Origin: Porphyromonadaceae bacterium UBA4702
GTDB lineage: Bacteria > Bacteroidota > Bacteroidia > Bacteroidales > Muribaculaceae
Length of the DNA stretch: 17,573 nucleotides
Direction: 5' to 3'
NCBI GenBank assembly: GCA_002404675.1
Contig: DHKE01000071.1
Span: 53,116 to 70,688, forward strand
Part shown: piece by piece, positions 1 through 7,230 of the stretch
Layout: every line of letters starts with the position of its first letter
Numbering within the stretch: position 1 is the stretch's first letter
Notes under the pieces: model-generated
Seen by the model: only the letters and a program-made list of their open reading frames with translations
Database searches by the model: none
What the model was told of the DNA's origin: nothing
Made by a program: the position numbers and the translations under genes

Positions 1-1
1 C

Positions 2-322
2 CCGCCGCACCAGCCGCACTACATCGACTGGACGGGAAACCTGCGCTCCTCGATCGGCTACGTCATCGTCCGTGGCGGAAACATCGTCACGCAAAGCGGC
101 TTCAAGTCCACAAAGGGCGGCGACGAGGGCGCGGCGGAGGGCAAGGCTTACGCCGAGCAGCTGGCGGCGAAGTTTCCTCATGGCATCGCGCTGGTTGTCG
201 TCGCCGGCATGAACTACGCGGCATACGTCTCCGCAAAGGGCTACGACGTGCTCGACACGGCGGAGCTGCTCGCCGAGAAGCTCGTGCCGCAGATGATGAA
301 GCAGCTTTCAGGAAAGGACTGA
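2..322 (+). CDS. HK97 gp10-like phage neck/tail protein (3' part only)
   Basis: The gene is cut by the left edge; 106 residues are visible in the frame beginning at base 2, ending in TGA at 320-322. The visible part contains a stretch reading roughly HGIALVVVAGMNYAAYV followed by GYDVLDTAELLAE, a pattern I associate with HK97 gp10-like proteins of Bacteroidales prophages, which sit at the head-tail joint or help complete the tail. The position agrees: next comes a tail-terminator candidate, then the tail tube protein. The following gene starts 7 nt after the stop, so both are probably on one message. The N-terminus lies outside the window, so full length and start cannot be judged. Family placement rests on motif memory and gene order. 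Confidence 0.72.
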   Translation, partial: PPHQPHYIDWTGNLRSSIGYVIVRGGNIVTQSGFKSTKGGDEGAAEGKAYAEQLAAKFPHGIALVVVAGMNYAAYVSAKGYDVLDTAELLAEKLVPQMMKQLSGKD

Positions 323-328
323 CACGAC

Positions 329-745
329 ATGGCAAAGACAGGAAAGCAGATACAGGGCGACATACGCAGGATGCTGACAGGCTCGAAGCTGGCGGAGGAG
401 GTGTCGGGCGGAATATACCGCAACGGCTACCGCCCGCGCGACAGCCGCAAGGAGGACATCATCGTGGCGTTCACCACAGGAATACCCGACCAGATCGAGA
501 CAGGGGTGGTGACGGTGAACATATACGTCCCCGACATCGACCCCTGCGGCAACGGCATATTCGTGGAGGACGGACGGCGCACCGAGCAGCTCGAAGCCCT
601 CGCCCAGCAGTGGGCGGACAGCCTGACGGCGGCGAAGTCCCCATACCTGTTCCGGCTGCGCCAGACCATCTACACAGAGGAAGCCCCCGAAATCTCGCAG
701 CACTTCGTCGTGGTGCGCCTCGGCTTCCGCTGTTTCGGGGACTGA
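329..745 (+). CDS. Putative tail terminator / tail completion protein
   Basis: This 138-residue protein begins at the ATG at 329, 7 nt after the preceding stop, with an A/C-rich leader and no Shine-Dalgarno sequence, as usual in Bacteroidetes. It has no motif I can name with certainty. It is of mixed charge, with a conserved-looking core (VTVNIYVPDID near residues 59-69) and a C-terminal beta-type stretch ending in RLGFRCFGD. Between a gp10-like gene and the tail tube gene, siphophages usually encode the tail terminator, the protein that caps the finished tail and joins it to the head; size and position fit. The function is inferred from gene order only. Confidence 0.6.
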   Translation: MAKTGKQIQGDIRRMLTGSKLAEEVSGGIYRNGYRPRDSRKEDIIVAFTTGIPDQIETGVVTVNIYVPDIDPCGNGIFVEDGRRTEQLEALAQQWADSLTAAKSPYLFRLRQTIYTEEAPEISQHFVVVRLGFRCFGD

Positions 746-792
746 CACGCCCCCACACCAAACTGATTACCAACCCTCAAACACACATCATC

Positions 793-1260
793 ATGTCAAC
801 ACTAAGCTGGGGCAAATGCTCCATTCAGACAACACCAGCCACCGACGGCGCGCCCGCAGCGGACGCGAACTGGACGGCCATAGACACGCCCAAGGACGGC
901 ACCACCAAGCTGACCTCCACGGCAGGGACGGAGACCGAAGCCCTCGAGGAGGGCGGCGAGGTCGTGGACTCCCGCGTCGCCAAGAACAAGATACAGCTCG
1001 AGTTCGACCTGTTCCGCAAGAAGGGCGGCACGCGCCCATGGACGGACACCGACGGCGTTATCTCCGGCGAGCATGCGTTCCGCATCCTCGGCGAGGACGA
1101 CTCCTGCCCGGGCATCCAGATTGACCGCGCTTCCGTGAGCGTCCAGACGAGCTATTCCACCGCCGACGGCATCATAGACCACTATGTCGCCAAGGCTCTG
1201 AAGCCCAAGACAGGCACGATGCTCAAGGAGTACGCCAAGACCACAAGCCCCGGCGGCTGA
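793..1260 (+). CDS. Major tail tube protein
   Basis: This 155-residue protein starts MSTLSWGKCSIQ. The ATG at 793 is chosen over an in-frame start at 610 because the longer version would overlap the preceding gene by 136 nt, while 793 follows an A/C-rich leader typical of this region. Residues about 20-60 (TAIDTPKDGTTKLTSTAG and on) and the alternating beta-strand pattern towards the C-terminus suit a tail tube subunit, which stacks in rings around the tape measure protein to build the tail. Its place just before the chaperone pair and tape measure gene is the strongest support. Tail tube protein is needed in many copies per virion. A tRNA-like element follows directly (1289-1360) and may bear on dosage. 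Confidence 0.75.
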   Translation: MSTLSWGKCSIQTTPATDGAPAADANWTAIDTPKDGTTKLTSTAGTETEALEEGGEVVDSRVAKNKIQLEFDLFRKKGGTRPWTDTDGVISGEHAFRILGEDDSCPGIQIDRASVSVQTSYSTADGIIDHYVAKALKPKTGTMLKEYAKTTSPGG

Positions 1261-1288
1261 CGCTCAGGGCAAAACTTCCATAGAGACA

Positions 1289-1360
1289 GGCGAGGGAGGA
1301 CGGCGTCTGTCCGCCGTGCCGGAAGGCGCGGAGGCGCGGGTTCAAACCCCGCTCTCGCCC
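1289..1360 (+). ncRNA. tRNA-like cloverleaf between tail tube and chaperone genes
   Basis: Seen directly: a 7-bp acceptor stem GGCGAGG/TCTCGCC (1289-1295 with 1353-1359, last pair G-U); spacer GA; a 4-bp D stem GGAC/GTCC (1298-1301 with 1309-1312) with a 7-nt loop; G1313; a 5-bp anticodon stem CCGTG/CGCGG (1314-1318 with 1327-1331); variable AGGC; and a perfect T arm GCGGG-TTCAAAC-CCCGC (1336-1352). The total is 72 nt, the size of a tRNA. The anticodon loop is wrong: CCGGAAGG can pair two more bases to give a 7-bp stem closed by GGAA, and there is no U33. The D loop GGCGTCT and bases 8, 14 and 21 (G, G, T) also depart from tRNA. CCA reads directly after the acceptor stem, with no discriminator base. 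It could be a decayed tRNA, an RNase P processing signal or a structural leader of the chaperone gene. Confidence 0.6.
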
Positions 1361-1388
1361 CAAACCCAACAGCAACCAACAGCAGCAC

Positions 1389-1928
1389 ATGAACAACGAC
1401 GGCAAAAGCACAAAGACCATGGAGGAGAAAGTCGCCGAGACGATACTCCAGCAGCCGGTCAAGGTGGCGGTCGCGGGCAGGGAGTACACCGCCGCGCCGC
1501 CGACCGTGGCGACGATGATACTCGTGTCGGCGGCAGTCTCGCGGCTTCCGCACCTCCAGCTCGACAGCGGCAGGGTACTCGAGGAGAGCCTCGCCGTGGC
1601 AAAGGACTGCCAGCCCCTCGGCGACATCCTCGCAACGCTGATCCTCGGCGCGAAGCACGCCGAAGACCCCGCGGAGACGCCCCCGGCGAAAGGGAAGCGG
1701 CGGCTCTTCGGCAGACGCAAGCGCAAGGCAGTGACAGTGACGGCTCGCGAGCGGCTCAGCCGCGAACTCCTCGAAGAATTCTCGCCGCGTGACCTGCACA
1801 GCCTCACCGTCCAGCTCCTCATGAAGATGCAGGTTTCCGATTTTTTCGGGCTTACCACTTTCCTGACCGCGATAAACATGACGAGGCCGACGAAAGTGGT
1901 GACAGGACAAACAGCATCTGGGCAGTAG
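1389..1928 (+). CDS. Tail assembly chaperone, zero-frame product (gpG-like)
   Basis: The 179-residue product begins at ATG 1389 after an A/C-rich leader (AACCCAACAGCAACCAAC) and ends at TAG 1926-1928. It lies between the tail tube and tape measure genes, where siphophages encode the chaperone pair that coats the tape measure protein while the tail tube polymerises around it. It is mostly helical, with a basic stretch near residues 101-118 (KRRLFGRRKRK), and is not related by motif to lambda gpG. The key evidence is the slippery heptamer TTTTTTC at 1841-1847, in the correct phase (T TTT TTC), followed by a stem. This makes a minority of ribosomes continue into the -1 frame, giving a longer form. 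Position and frameshift together make this call fairly secure. Confidence 0.8.
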   Translation: MNNDGKSTKTMEEKVAETILQQPVKVAVAGREYTAAPPTVATMILVSAAVSRLPHLQLDSGRVLEESLAVAKDCQPLGDILATLILGAKHAEDPAETPPAKGKRRLFGRRKRKAVTVTARERLSRELLEEFSPRDLHSLTVQLLMKMQVSDFFGLTTFLTAINMTRPTKVVTGQTASGQ

Positions 1929-2125
1929 TCGCCGGGACGGTGAAGGCGTTCAACCTCCCGATTGAATACGTCCTGCACGAGATGACATACGCCAACCTCA
2001 TACTATACGGCGCGTCGCTGCCAACGTACCGCAGCCATGGGGACAGGGAGGGCGGCGAGGACATAGACGCATCAGACCCCAGAAACGCCGGCAAGGTGCG
2101 GGCATTCATCAAATCATCTGAATAG
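1793..2125 (+). CDS. Tail assembly chaperone, -1 frame extension (gpGT-like)
   Basis: This frame is open from just after a TGA at 1790-1792 to TAG 2123-2125, and the slippery site (1841-1847) lies inside its overlap with the zero frame. After the shift, translation continues at codon 1847 for 92 residues, so the fusion would have 153 + 92 = 245 residues. The extension includes a segment from about 1922 (WAVVAGTVKAFNLPIEYVLHE, in short pieces) to YANLILYGASLP, typical of the T domain, which binds the tape measure protein. A separate gene starting at GTG 1940 is possible but less likely: it has no good start signal and would leave the slippery site and stem unexplained. The tape measure gene begins 11 nt after the stop. 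Confidence 0.72.
   Translation, partial: PAQPHRPAPHEDAGFRFFRAYHFPDRDKHDEADESGDRTNSIWAVVAGTVKAFNLPIEYVLHEMTYANLILYGASLPTYRSHGDREGGEDIDASDPRNAGKVRAFIKSSE
1841..1902 (+). promoter_or_regulatory. -1 programmed ribosomal frameshift signal
   Basis: A slippery heptamer TTTTTTC (1841-1847) is in the X XXY YYZ phase of the chaperone frame. After a 6-nt spacer (1848-1853) comes a perfect 9-bp stem, ACCACTTTC (1854-1862) with GAAAGTGGT (1892-1900), which can be lengthened by T1853-G1901 and T1852-A1902. The loop is 29 nt. A slippery site with a downstream stem at this distance is the classic layout for -1 frameshifting, known to be conserved in tail chaperone genes of many tailed phages. The efficiency cannot be read from sequence. 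Confidence 0.82.
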
Positions 2126-2136
2126 ACACAACGCTC

Positions 2137-5100
2137 ATGGAAAGCGACAACGGCAAGATTTACATCGCCACGGCGATAGACAACGACGAGCTGCGGCGCG
2201 GCGCGGCCGAGGCAAGCAACATCCTCCACGGCATCGGCGACAGCGCAGCAAAGGAGGGCGCGGGCATCGACGCGGCAATGAAGAAAATCGCGGCAGCGGC
2301 GACCGGCATCTTCGCCGTGTCGAAACTGCAGGAGTTTGCGCGGCAGGTCGCCAACGTCAGGGGCGAGTTCCAGCAGCTGGAGATGGCGTTCAAGACGATG
2401 CTCGGCTCGTCTGAAAAGGCTGACGCGCTCATGTCGCAGCTCATCAACACAGCCGCGACAACGCCTTTCGGCATGACCGACGTGGCGCAGGGGGCGAAGC
2501 AGCTGCTCGCGTACGGCGTGGCCGCCGACGAGGTCAACGAGACGCTCATCCGCCTGGGCGACATCGCCGCAGGGCTTTCCATACCGCTGAACGACCTCGC
2601 GTACCTCTACGGAACGACTATGGTGCAGGGGCGGTTGTACACGCAAGACCTCAACCAGTTCCTCGGCAGGGGCATACCCCTCACGGACGAGCTCGCCAAG
2701 CAGTTCGGCGTGGCCAAGGAGGAGGTCAAGAAGCTCGTGGAAGAGGGCAAGGTGGGCTTCCCCGAAGTGAAGAAGGCCATCGAGTCGCTGACCGGCGAGG
2801 GCGGCAAGTTCGGCGGCCTCATGGAGGCGCAGAGCCAGACCATAACCGGGCAGATCTCTAACATCGAGGACAGCATCGAGCAGATGTTCAACGAGCTCGG
2901 GAAGAAGTCTGAAGGGGTCATCTCAAGCGTCCTCGACGTTACGTCCGAGATTGTGGAGAACTGGGAGAGCATCGGCAAGGCTCTCCTCGTGGTCATCGCA
3001 GCATACGGCGCGTACAAGGCCGCTGTCATCGCAGTGGCGGCGGCACACAAGATAGCGGCGGTATGGGGCGAGGTTCAGGCGTTCCTGTCGCTGACAAAGA
3101 GCGTGACCTCCGCCAAGGACGCGATGCTCCTGCTCAACCTCGCGACAAAGGCGAACCCCATAGGGCTGGTTCTGGGCGTTGTCGCCGCAGCCGCATCAGC
3201 TTTCGCCCTGTTCTCCGACAGCACTGACAAAGCCTCCGAGATGACGCAGAAGTACGGCGAGAAGGCGGCTTCGGCAATCGTCAAGGTGGAGACGCTCACA
3301 TCAATGATGCGAGGCCTTACAGCCGGGTCGTCCTCCTACAAGAAGGCCATGGAGGAACTGAACGGCATCCTCGAGGACTACGGGCTCAAGCAGCTGACAG
3401 AGAAAGACGGCCTCGACGCAATAAACCAGCGGCGCGAACAGGCGATACAGCTAATCAAGGAGGAAGCCATCGAGCGGCAACGACTAAATGCGCTCACCCA
3501 AGGTTTCGATGACTATGCCAAGGCACTGACAGACGCGCAAACGAAACTGGAGAAAAGCCTTAACGACGGCGTACGTGTATTTGATTCCTCGACTGGCAAC
3601 CCAATCTATAGCGTCACCGAGGAACTTAGAGAAAACGCCTCTGTAGTATCGTCCATTATTGCCCAGACAGTAGAAGAAAACATCGGGCTTATCGCAAACA
3701 AGACCGGAAAGGAGTATGAAGACGGTGTCCGCAAAATATACGACTCGATAAAGGCTCGATTGCAAGCCAGCGGCATCAGCGAAATAACAGCAGCAGGCGC
3801 AGACGTTTGGGGCAATACCAATTTTTGGACGGGAAACTGGGACACTGCTGTCGACGAATATATCGACAAAGTCAAAACGGCCACCGAGAAAGTCAAAAAT
3901 CACGAAGAAGCGACTAACCGTGCGGCAAACGCTCTTCAGAACACCGCCGACAGTTCGATGACAGCCGCCGAGAAGGAAGAAGCGCTGCGCCGCCAGCTTC
4001 AGGGCGCGAGCGGCGACGTCCACCAGCTCTACGAGAACATCAGGAAACTGATGAGCCAGTACTCCGACAACACAATAGGCTTCCACATCCGCTTTGACGG
4101 CGAAATCCCGAAGTGGATGATGAACATGGACATCGGCAGGCTCAAGGAGCTTGCGGCGGATTTCGCCTCATGGGGAATTGAAGCGGCGCGAAGCGGCAAG
4201 AAGGGATACACGGTCAACGGCGTATGGTACACTACCGAGCAGCTCAACCAGCGCGGCGCGGACTACGCCCGGGCGGCTGACGCAAAGCAGACCGAGCAGG
4301 ACGACGCGGCAAGGCGTGCCAGAGAGGAGGCTGCAAACAGAAGATCAAGCAGCCGGGGCAGCGGCAGGACTGCCGCCGACAAGCAGCGCGAAAAGGAGCA
4401 GCTCGCCGAGGCGGCTGCCGACAGGGCTGCGCAGATTGCCGAGTACTCGCGCACCGTCATCGAGCAGGAGAAACAGGCAGAGCTGGCGATCAGGCAGGCT
4501 GAAATCGAGCTTATGGACGAAGGTTTCAAAAAGCAGAGCGCCCAGCTCAAACTCAACTACGACAAACTGATTGCCGAGAACGAAAGCCGCGAGAGGCAGA
4601 TGCTCGAAGCGCTCGCCGACAAGAAACTCCTCGAATGGGAGAACCAGCACCCGAAGGCCAAAAACTCCGAGAAGCGGGCGTACCGCGACTCGCTGCTCGA
4701 CCCGGAAAGCGAAAACGCGCTGACACGCGCCGACCTCACGGCAGGGCAGGTGAAGCAGCTCGAGGCTTACGAGGAGCTGGCAAGGCAAGCCCGCGTGCGC
4801 GGCAACAAGGAGATGCTCCGGACAATGCTCCAGGACGCGCTCACATACGAGCAGCAGCGCGAGAAGACCGCCGAGGAATACCGGAAGAAAATCGAGAACC
4901 TCTACCAGCATGACGAAAAGGGAAACCGCCTCAAGGACGCTGGCGGCAACGACCTGTTCATCGACGGAGCGTCGCAGAAGAACATCGACGAGCTGCATTA
5001 CCAGAGCGAGGAGGCAATAAAGGCTATCGACGAGCAGTTCGCGCAGCGCGAAGACGACTACCAGGCGTGGTGCAACGCCATTTCCTCGCTGTCGCTGGAA

Positions 5101-6711
5101 CAGCTCGAAGCAGTGCTGCAAGACGCGAAGCAGAAGCTGGATGCGCTCAAGGACGACAAGAACGCCTCGCCGCAGCAGCTGGCAGTTGCGCGTGCAAAGG
5201 TCAACAAGGCGCAGGACGAACTCAACAAGGCCAAGGCGCAGGACAAGCTGAACCCAGGCCAGAAGAGCATCAAGGAGTGGGAAGACCTGTACCGCACGCT
5301 GAACGAGGTGGAGAAGGAGTTCGAGGGCATCGGCGACACGATAGGCGGCGTTATCGGCGACATCATCTCCGAATGCGGAAAAGCGGCGGTATCGACGCTG
5401 CAGATCATCGACGGCATCAAGACTTTCACCAACGGCGCGCAAAAGTCTATCGAGGGGACAGGCAAGGCCGCGACGCAATCGCTCAAGACCGTGGAGAAGG
5501 CCTCGGTGATACTGACCATAATCTCGGCGGCCCTGCAGATGGCAACGCAAATCGCGAACCTGTTCAACGACGACGACCGGAAGCAGGAGGAGATTGACAG
5601 GCTTCAAGACCGCATCGACCAGCTCCAGTGGGAAATAGACAACGCCGGCACGGTGCGGCTGAAAGTAGACACCGACACCACAGGCCTCGGCCTGGTGCAT
5701 GACGCGCTCGCCGGCGCCCGCCGCGAGCTGTTCCTCATGGGCGTGGAGCTGGGCGACATGAGCCGCGTCCTCACAGCCGCGTTCTCCAAAGCCTCGGCAG
5801 ACATGCAGCTGATGCAGAAAGCAGCCGGCGAGATAGCTCGCGAAGTGGCAGGCGCGGCTTACTCCGACGGCAAGTGGTACGGCCGCGAGGGCGGAAGCAA
5901 GTACGGCGAGTCCAAGGATATGCTCGAGAACTACGCACAGCAGATGCTGCTCATAAACGAGCAGATAGAGCAGGAGAAGTCCAAGAAGAAGAGCGACGAC
6001 AGCGCGGTAAAGGAGATGGAGCAGAAGCTCGACGATATATACGCCCAGATGACCGACCTGATTAACAGCATGGTCGAGGACATCATCGGCGGCTCGGCGG
6101 AGGACATAGCAGACCAGCTCTCGGACGCTTTCTTCGAGGCGTTCCAGAACGGCGAGGACGCTGCAAAGGCGTGGGGCGACAAGGTGAACGACATAGTCGC
6201 CGACATCGTCAAGCGCATGCTCGTCCAGAAGTTCCTCACTGAGCGGCTCGGCAAGGTGTTCGACAAGTACAAGAGCCGCTGGTTCGACGAGGAGGGCGGC
6301 TTCAAGGGCATCGACGAGGTGCTGGCTTCCATGGGCGGCATGAAGGACGACCTGTCGCGGGTCGGCGACGAATGGAAGCAGATATGGGACGCGCTCCCCG
6401 GCGAAATCAAGGACATGTTCAGCAGCGCGGCCGACCGCGAGGGAGCGTCAAAGGGGATCGCCCAGGCATCGCAGGACAGCGTCGACGAGCTGAATGGGCG
6501 CATGACCGCCGTGCAGGGGCACACGTTCTCTATCAGCGAGAACACAAAGCTGCTCCTCGCCACGACAAACGAGATACTGCGCAGCGTGATGAACATCGAG
6601 GGCGAGACCGCCGGCTTCGGCGCGAGGCTCGAGCGCATGGAGGCTTCAACTGCGGCGATGCGCAGCACGCTCGACGACATCGCCACTCGCGGCGTAAGGC
6701 TGAAGAACTGA
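2137..6711 (+). CDS. Tail tape measure protein
   Basis: At 1524 residues this is the second longest protein here. An N-terminal tape-measure domain (about residues 60-250) includes FQQLEMAFKTMLGSSEKA and TAATTPFGMTDVAQGAKQLL, as in the TIGR02675 family. Hydrophobic segments follow at about 283-310, 339-360 and 1124-1143, expected of a protein ejected into the cell envelope ahead of DNA. Residues about 720-1090 are rich in Ala, Glu, Gln and Lys and predict as long coiled coil. Using the general rule of roughly 0.15 nm per residue, the tail would be somewhat over 200 nm long. The gene begins 11 nt after the chaperone extension. Residues about 448-598 are encoded by DNA visibly poorer in G+C than either side, suggesting a recombined patch. 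Confidence 0.93.
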   Translation: MESDNGKIYIATAIDNDELRRGAAEASNILHGIGDSAAKEGAGIDAAMKKIAAAATGIFAVSKLQEFARQVANVRGEFQQLEMAFKTMLGSSEKADALMSQLINTAATTPFGMTDVAQGAKQLLAYGVAADEVNETLIRLGDIAAGLSIPLNDLAYLYGTTMVQGRLYTQDLNQFLGRGIPLTDELAKQFGVAKEEVKKLVEEGKVGFPEVKKAIESLTGEGGKFGGLMEAQSQTITGQISNIEDSIEQMFNELGKKSEGVISSVLDVTSEIVENWESIGKALLVVIAAYGAYKAAVIAVAAAHKIAAVWGEVQAFLSLTKSVTSAKDAMLLLNLATKANPIGLVLGVVAAAASAFALFSDSTDKASEMTQKYGEKAASAIVKVETLTSMMRGLTAGSSSYKKAMEELNGILEDYGLKQLTEKDGLDAINQRREQAIQLIKEEAIERQRLNALTQGFDDYAKALTDAQTKLEKSLNDGVRVFDSSTGNPIYSVTEELRENASVVSSIIAQTVEENIGLIANKTGKEYEDGVRKIYDSIKARLQASGISEITAAGADVWGNTNFWTGNWDTAVDEYIDKVKTATEKVKNHEEATNRAANALQNTADSSMTAAEKEEALRRQLQGASGDVHQLYENIRKLMSQYSDNTIGFHIRFDGEIPKWMMNMDIGRLKELAADFASWGIEAARSGKKGYTVNGVWYTTEQLNQRGADYARAADAKQTEQDDAARRAREEAANRRSSSRGSGRTAADKQREKEQLAEAAADRAAQIAEYSRTVIEQEKQAELAIRQAEIELMDEGFKKQSAQLKLNYDKLIAENESRERQMLEALADKKLLEWENQHPKAKNSEKRAYRDSLLDPESENALTRADLTAGQVKQLEAYEELARQARVRGNKEMLRTMLQDALTYEQQREKTAEEYRKKIENLYQHDEKGNRLKDAGGNDLFIDGASQKNIDELHYQSEEAIKAIDEQFAQREDDYQAWCNAISSLSLEQLEAVLQDAKQKLDALKDDKNASPQQLAVARAKVNKAQDELNKAKAQDKLNPGQKSIKEWEDLYRTLNEVEKEFEGIGDTIGGVIGDIISECGKAAVSTLQIIDGIKTFTNGAQKSIEGTGKAATQSLKTVEKASVILTIISAALQMATQIANLFNDDDRKQEEIDRLQDRIDQLQWEIDNAGTVRLKVDTDTTGLGLVHDALAGARRELFLMGVELGDMSRVLTAAFSKASADMQLMQKAAGEIAREVAGAAYSDGKWYGREGGSKYGESKDMLENYAQQMLLINEQIEQEKSKKKSDDSAVKEMEQKLDDIYAQMTDLINSMVEDIIGGSAEDIADQLSDAFFEAFQNGEDAAKAWGDKVNDIVADIVKRMLVQKFLTERLGKVFDKYKSRWFDEEGGFKGIDEVLASMGGMKDDLSRVGDEWKQIWDALPGEIKDMFSSAADREGASKGIAQASQDSVDELNGRMTAVQGHTFSISENTKLLLATTNEILRSVMNIEGETAGFGARLERMEASTAAMRSTLDDIATRGVRLKN

Positions 6712-6738
6712 CAAAACACGCAACAACACCAACGACAC

Positions 6739-7230
6739 ATGGAGACAAAGGAACTGATACGAAACATTCACCGCCAGTGGCTCGCCGCAAAGGCTGACAG
6801 GGCTGCGCGGTGCGCCGGCTGCGGCTTGGAGGAAACGGCGCGGCTGCTCGAGGAGTGCAAGATGTTCAGCGGCTCGGAAACTCCCGAGGAGCTGATGCGC
6901 CTGTTCATCTCGCCGCAGGGGCTGGAGTTCTGCCTCGCGGCGGGCTTCCCCAGCCTCGCCACGATACGCCTGTTCAAGCCGCTGAACCCCGAAAGGCTCG
7001 GCATCTACATCGACGCGGGGCAGATTACGCTCGACAACCCCGGCTGCGCCGTCCTCGTGGGCAGGACCAACGCCACCGTGCGGTGCAGCACGCTGGCGCG
7101 GCACGAGGTTACGGCGATGCACGGCGCGACGGCAACGGTTATCGCCTCGGGGTGGGCTGTCGTCCATACGCAGTCGGGGGCTGGGTCTTCCGTAGTCCGC
7201 AGGGCTTCGGGCAACGCGGTGATGTTATGA
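6739..7230 (+). CDS. Conserved phage protein of unknown function, possible short beta-repeat C-terminus
   Basis: This 163-residue protein begins at ATG 6739 after a C/A-rich leader and ends at TGA 7228-7230, overlapping the next start by 4 nt (ATGA), so translation of the two is probably coupled. The N-terminal half is helical and charged, with one C-x2-C pair (Cys25, Cys28) whose partners are not evident, so a zinc site is not supported. From about residue 95 the sequence becomes a run of short beta-like stretches (for example NATVRCSTLARHEVTAMHG, then ATATVIASGWAVV) spaced about 8-10 residues apart, suggesting a small beta-solenoid. I recall similar proteins between the tape measure and tail-tip genes of Bacteroides prophages, without assigned function. 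A role at the tail tip is inferred from place only. Confidence 0.7.
   Translation: METKELIRNIHRQWLAAKADRAARCAGCGLEETARLLEECKMFSGSETPEELMRLFISPQGLEFCLAAGFPSLATIRLFKPLNPERLGIYIDAGQITLDNPGCAVLVGRTNATVRCSTLARHEVTAMHGATATVIASGWAVVHTQSGAGSSVVRRASGNAVML

Noticed and set aside
1289..1360. Functional tRNA
   Set aside because: No U33 or 7-nt anticodon loop, and core bases 8, 14 and 21 are wrong; kept as a tRNA-like element instead.
1940..2125. Separate small gene starting at GTG 1940
   Set aside because: The frameshift signal with slippery site and stem explains this frame better; the GTG has no good initiation context.
4345..5700. 451-codon open frame on the minus strand inside the tape measure gene
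   Set aside because: It is a shadow of G+C-rich + strand coding: Leu/Arg/Val-rich, no family resemblance, fully opposite a clear gene.
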